DNA from: Alphaproteobacteria bacterium | Lineage (GTDB): Bacteria > Pseudomonadota > Alphaproteobacteria > Geminicoccales > Geminicoccaceae | DNA: 5,439 bases | Assembly (NCBI GenBank): GCA_026982585.1 | Contig: JALSGW010000064.1 | Location: 1 to 5,439, forward strand | Direction: 5' to 3' | Shown here: piece after piece, positions 4,977 through 5,439 of the stretch | Layout of the letters: each line of letters starts with the position of its first letter | Position numbering within the stretch: the stretch's first letter is position 1 | Made by a program: the position numbers and the translations under genes | Notes under the pieces: model-generated | Told to the model about the DNA's origin: nothing | Database searches by the model: none | What the model saw: the letters and a program-made list of their open reading frames with translations, nothing else

Positions 4977-5439
4977 CGCTCCCGCGCCTCCACCGCCTGG
5001 CGCCGGCCCGTGATCTCCTTGGGCTTCTTGCCCCGCTTGGCGGCCACGTCCCGCGGCGACATCACCTTGCCCAGCGCATCGAAGGTGGCCTTCACCATGT
5101 TGTGGGGATTGGAGGAGCCGAGCGACTTGCACACCACGTCCTGCACCCCGAGCGCCTCGAAGATCGCCCGCATCGGACCGCCGGCGATGATCCCGGTGCC
5201 GGGCGGCGCCGCCCTCAGGATCACCTTGCCGGCCCCGAAATGCCCCTGGACGTCGTGGTGGAGTGTGCGTCCCTGGCGCAGCGGCACCCGGATCATCTTG
5301 CGCCGCGCCTCCTCGGTGGCCTTGCGCACCGCCTCCGGCACCTCCCGCGCCTTGCCGTGGCCGTAGCCCACCCGGCCCTTGCCGTCACCCACCACCACCA
5401 GCGCCGAGAAGCCGAAGCGGCGCCCGCCCTTGACCACCT
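4973..5439 (-). CDS. rpsE: 30S ribosomal protein S5 (uS5), 5' end outside window
   Basis: 30S protein at the junction of head and body, involved in decoding accuracy and mRNA unwinding at the entry channel. 154 complete codons are visible. They begin with VKGGRRFGFSALVVVGDG, which corresponds to about residue 25 of E. coli S5, so some 25 to 45 N-terminal residues, including the loop where spectinomycin-resistance changes occur, lie beyond the window. The GTG at 5437 is an internal Val codon, not a start. The N-terminal double-stranded-RNA-binding fold continues with GKGRVGYGHGKAREVPEAV; the C-terminal domain has PPGTGIIAGGPMRAIFEALG, then GSSNPHNMVKATFDAL and DVAAKRGKKPKEI. A short basic/acidic tail (TGRRQAVEARER) ends at a TGA that overlaps the rpmD ATG. 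It is the first gene of this fragment of the spc operon. Confidence 0.98.
   Translation of the reverse strand, partial: VVKGGRRFGFSALVVVGDGKGRVGYGHGKAREVPEAVRKATEEARRKMIRVPLRQGRTLHHDVQGHFGAGKVILRAAPPGTGIIAGGPMRAIFEALGVQDVVCKSLGSSNPHNMVKATFDALGKVMSPRDVAAKRGKKPKEITGRRQAVEARER

Noticed and set aside
5435..5437. GTG as a possible start of rpsE inside the window.
   Set aside because: It encodes the conserved internal Val of the VKGGRRF motif, which lies about 25 residues into S5. The true start is beyond the window edge.

Overview
The window is a compact, GC-rich piece of the bacterial spc/alpha ribosomal-protein gene cluster, read entirely from the minus strand. In transcription order (right to left) it holds rpsE (5' end cut off by the window edge), rpmD, rplO, secY, adk, rpsM, rpsK, rpoA and rplQ. 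Nine genes fill almost everything. The only untranslated stretches are a 70-base gap between adk and rpsM, roughly 48 bases before rpoA, 28 bases before rplQ and a few bases elsewhere.

The gene order points to an alphaproteobacterium. adk sits between secY and rpsM. rpmJ is absent after secY, and rpsD is absent between rpsK and rpoA, where gamma- and betaproteobacteria carry both. The proteins agree: the adenylate kinase is the short 192-residue form without a zinc-finger LID, the RpoA C-terminal domain has the NFGRKSLNEIKEVLA / WPPENIEEL wording typical of the class, and S13 has the IDREYKVEGDLRREV and RTHTNARTRKG blocks. High GC is consistent with a Rhodospirillales-like or other free-living lineage, but genus or family cannot be read from this window.

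Region by region: 4298-5439 carries three ribosomal-protein genes (uS5, uL30, uL15) joined by overlapping stops and starts. 2367-4288 carries the protein-translocation channel SecY and adenylate kinase, coupled by an ATGA overlap. 1529-2296 carries two 30S head/platform proteins (uS13, uS11) behind a strong Shine-Dalgarno sequence and a GTG start. 10-1480 carries the RNA polymerase alpha subunit and bL17. Together these make ribosome parts, the membrane channel that docks ribosomes, the ATP/AMP/ADP-balancing kinase and the assembly platform of RNA polymerase, which suits co-expression with growth rate.

I found no mobile element, RNA gene, CRISPR array, convincing promoter or terminator, and no sign of an undescribed system. 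The points worth a second look are modest: the choice of start codon for rpoA, tight translational coupling, a short in-frame duplication in a cytoplasmic loop of SecY, a changed residue in the DNA-binding helix of the RpoA C-terminal domain, and the lack of the S4 gene that regulates this operon in E. coli.
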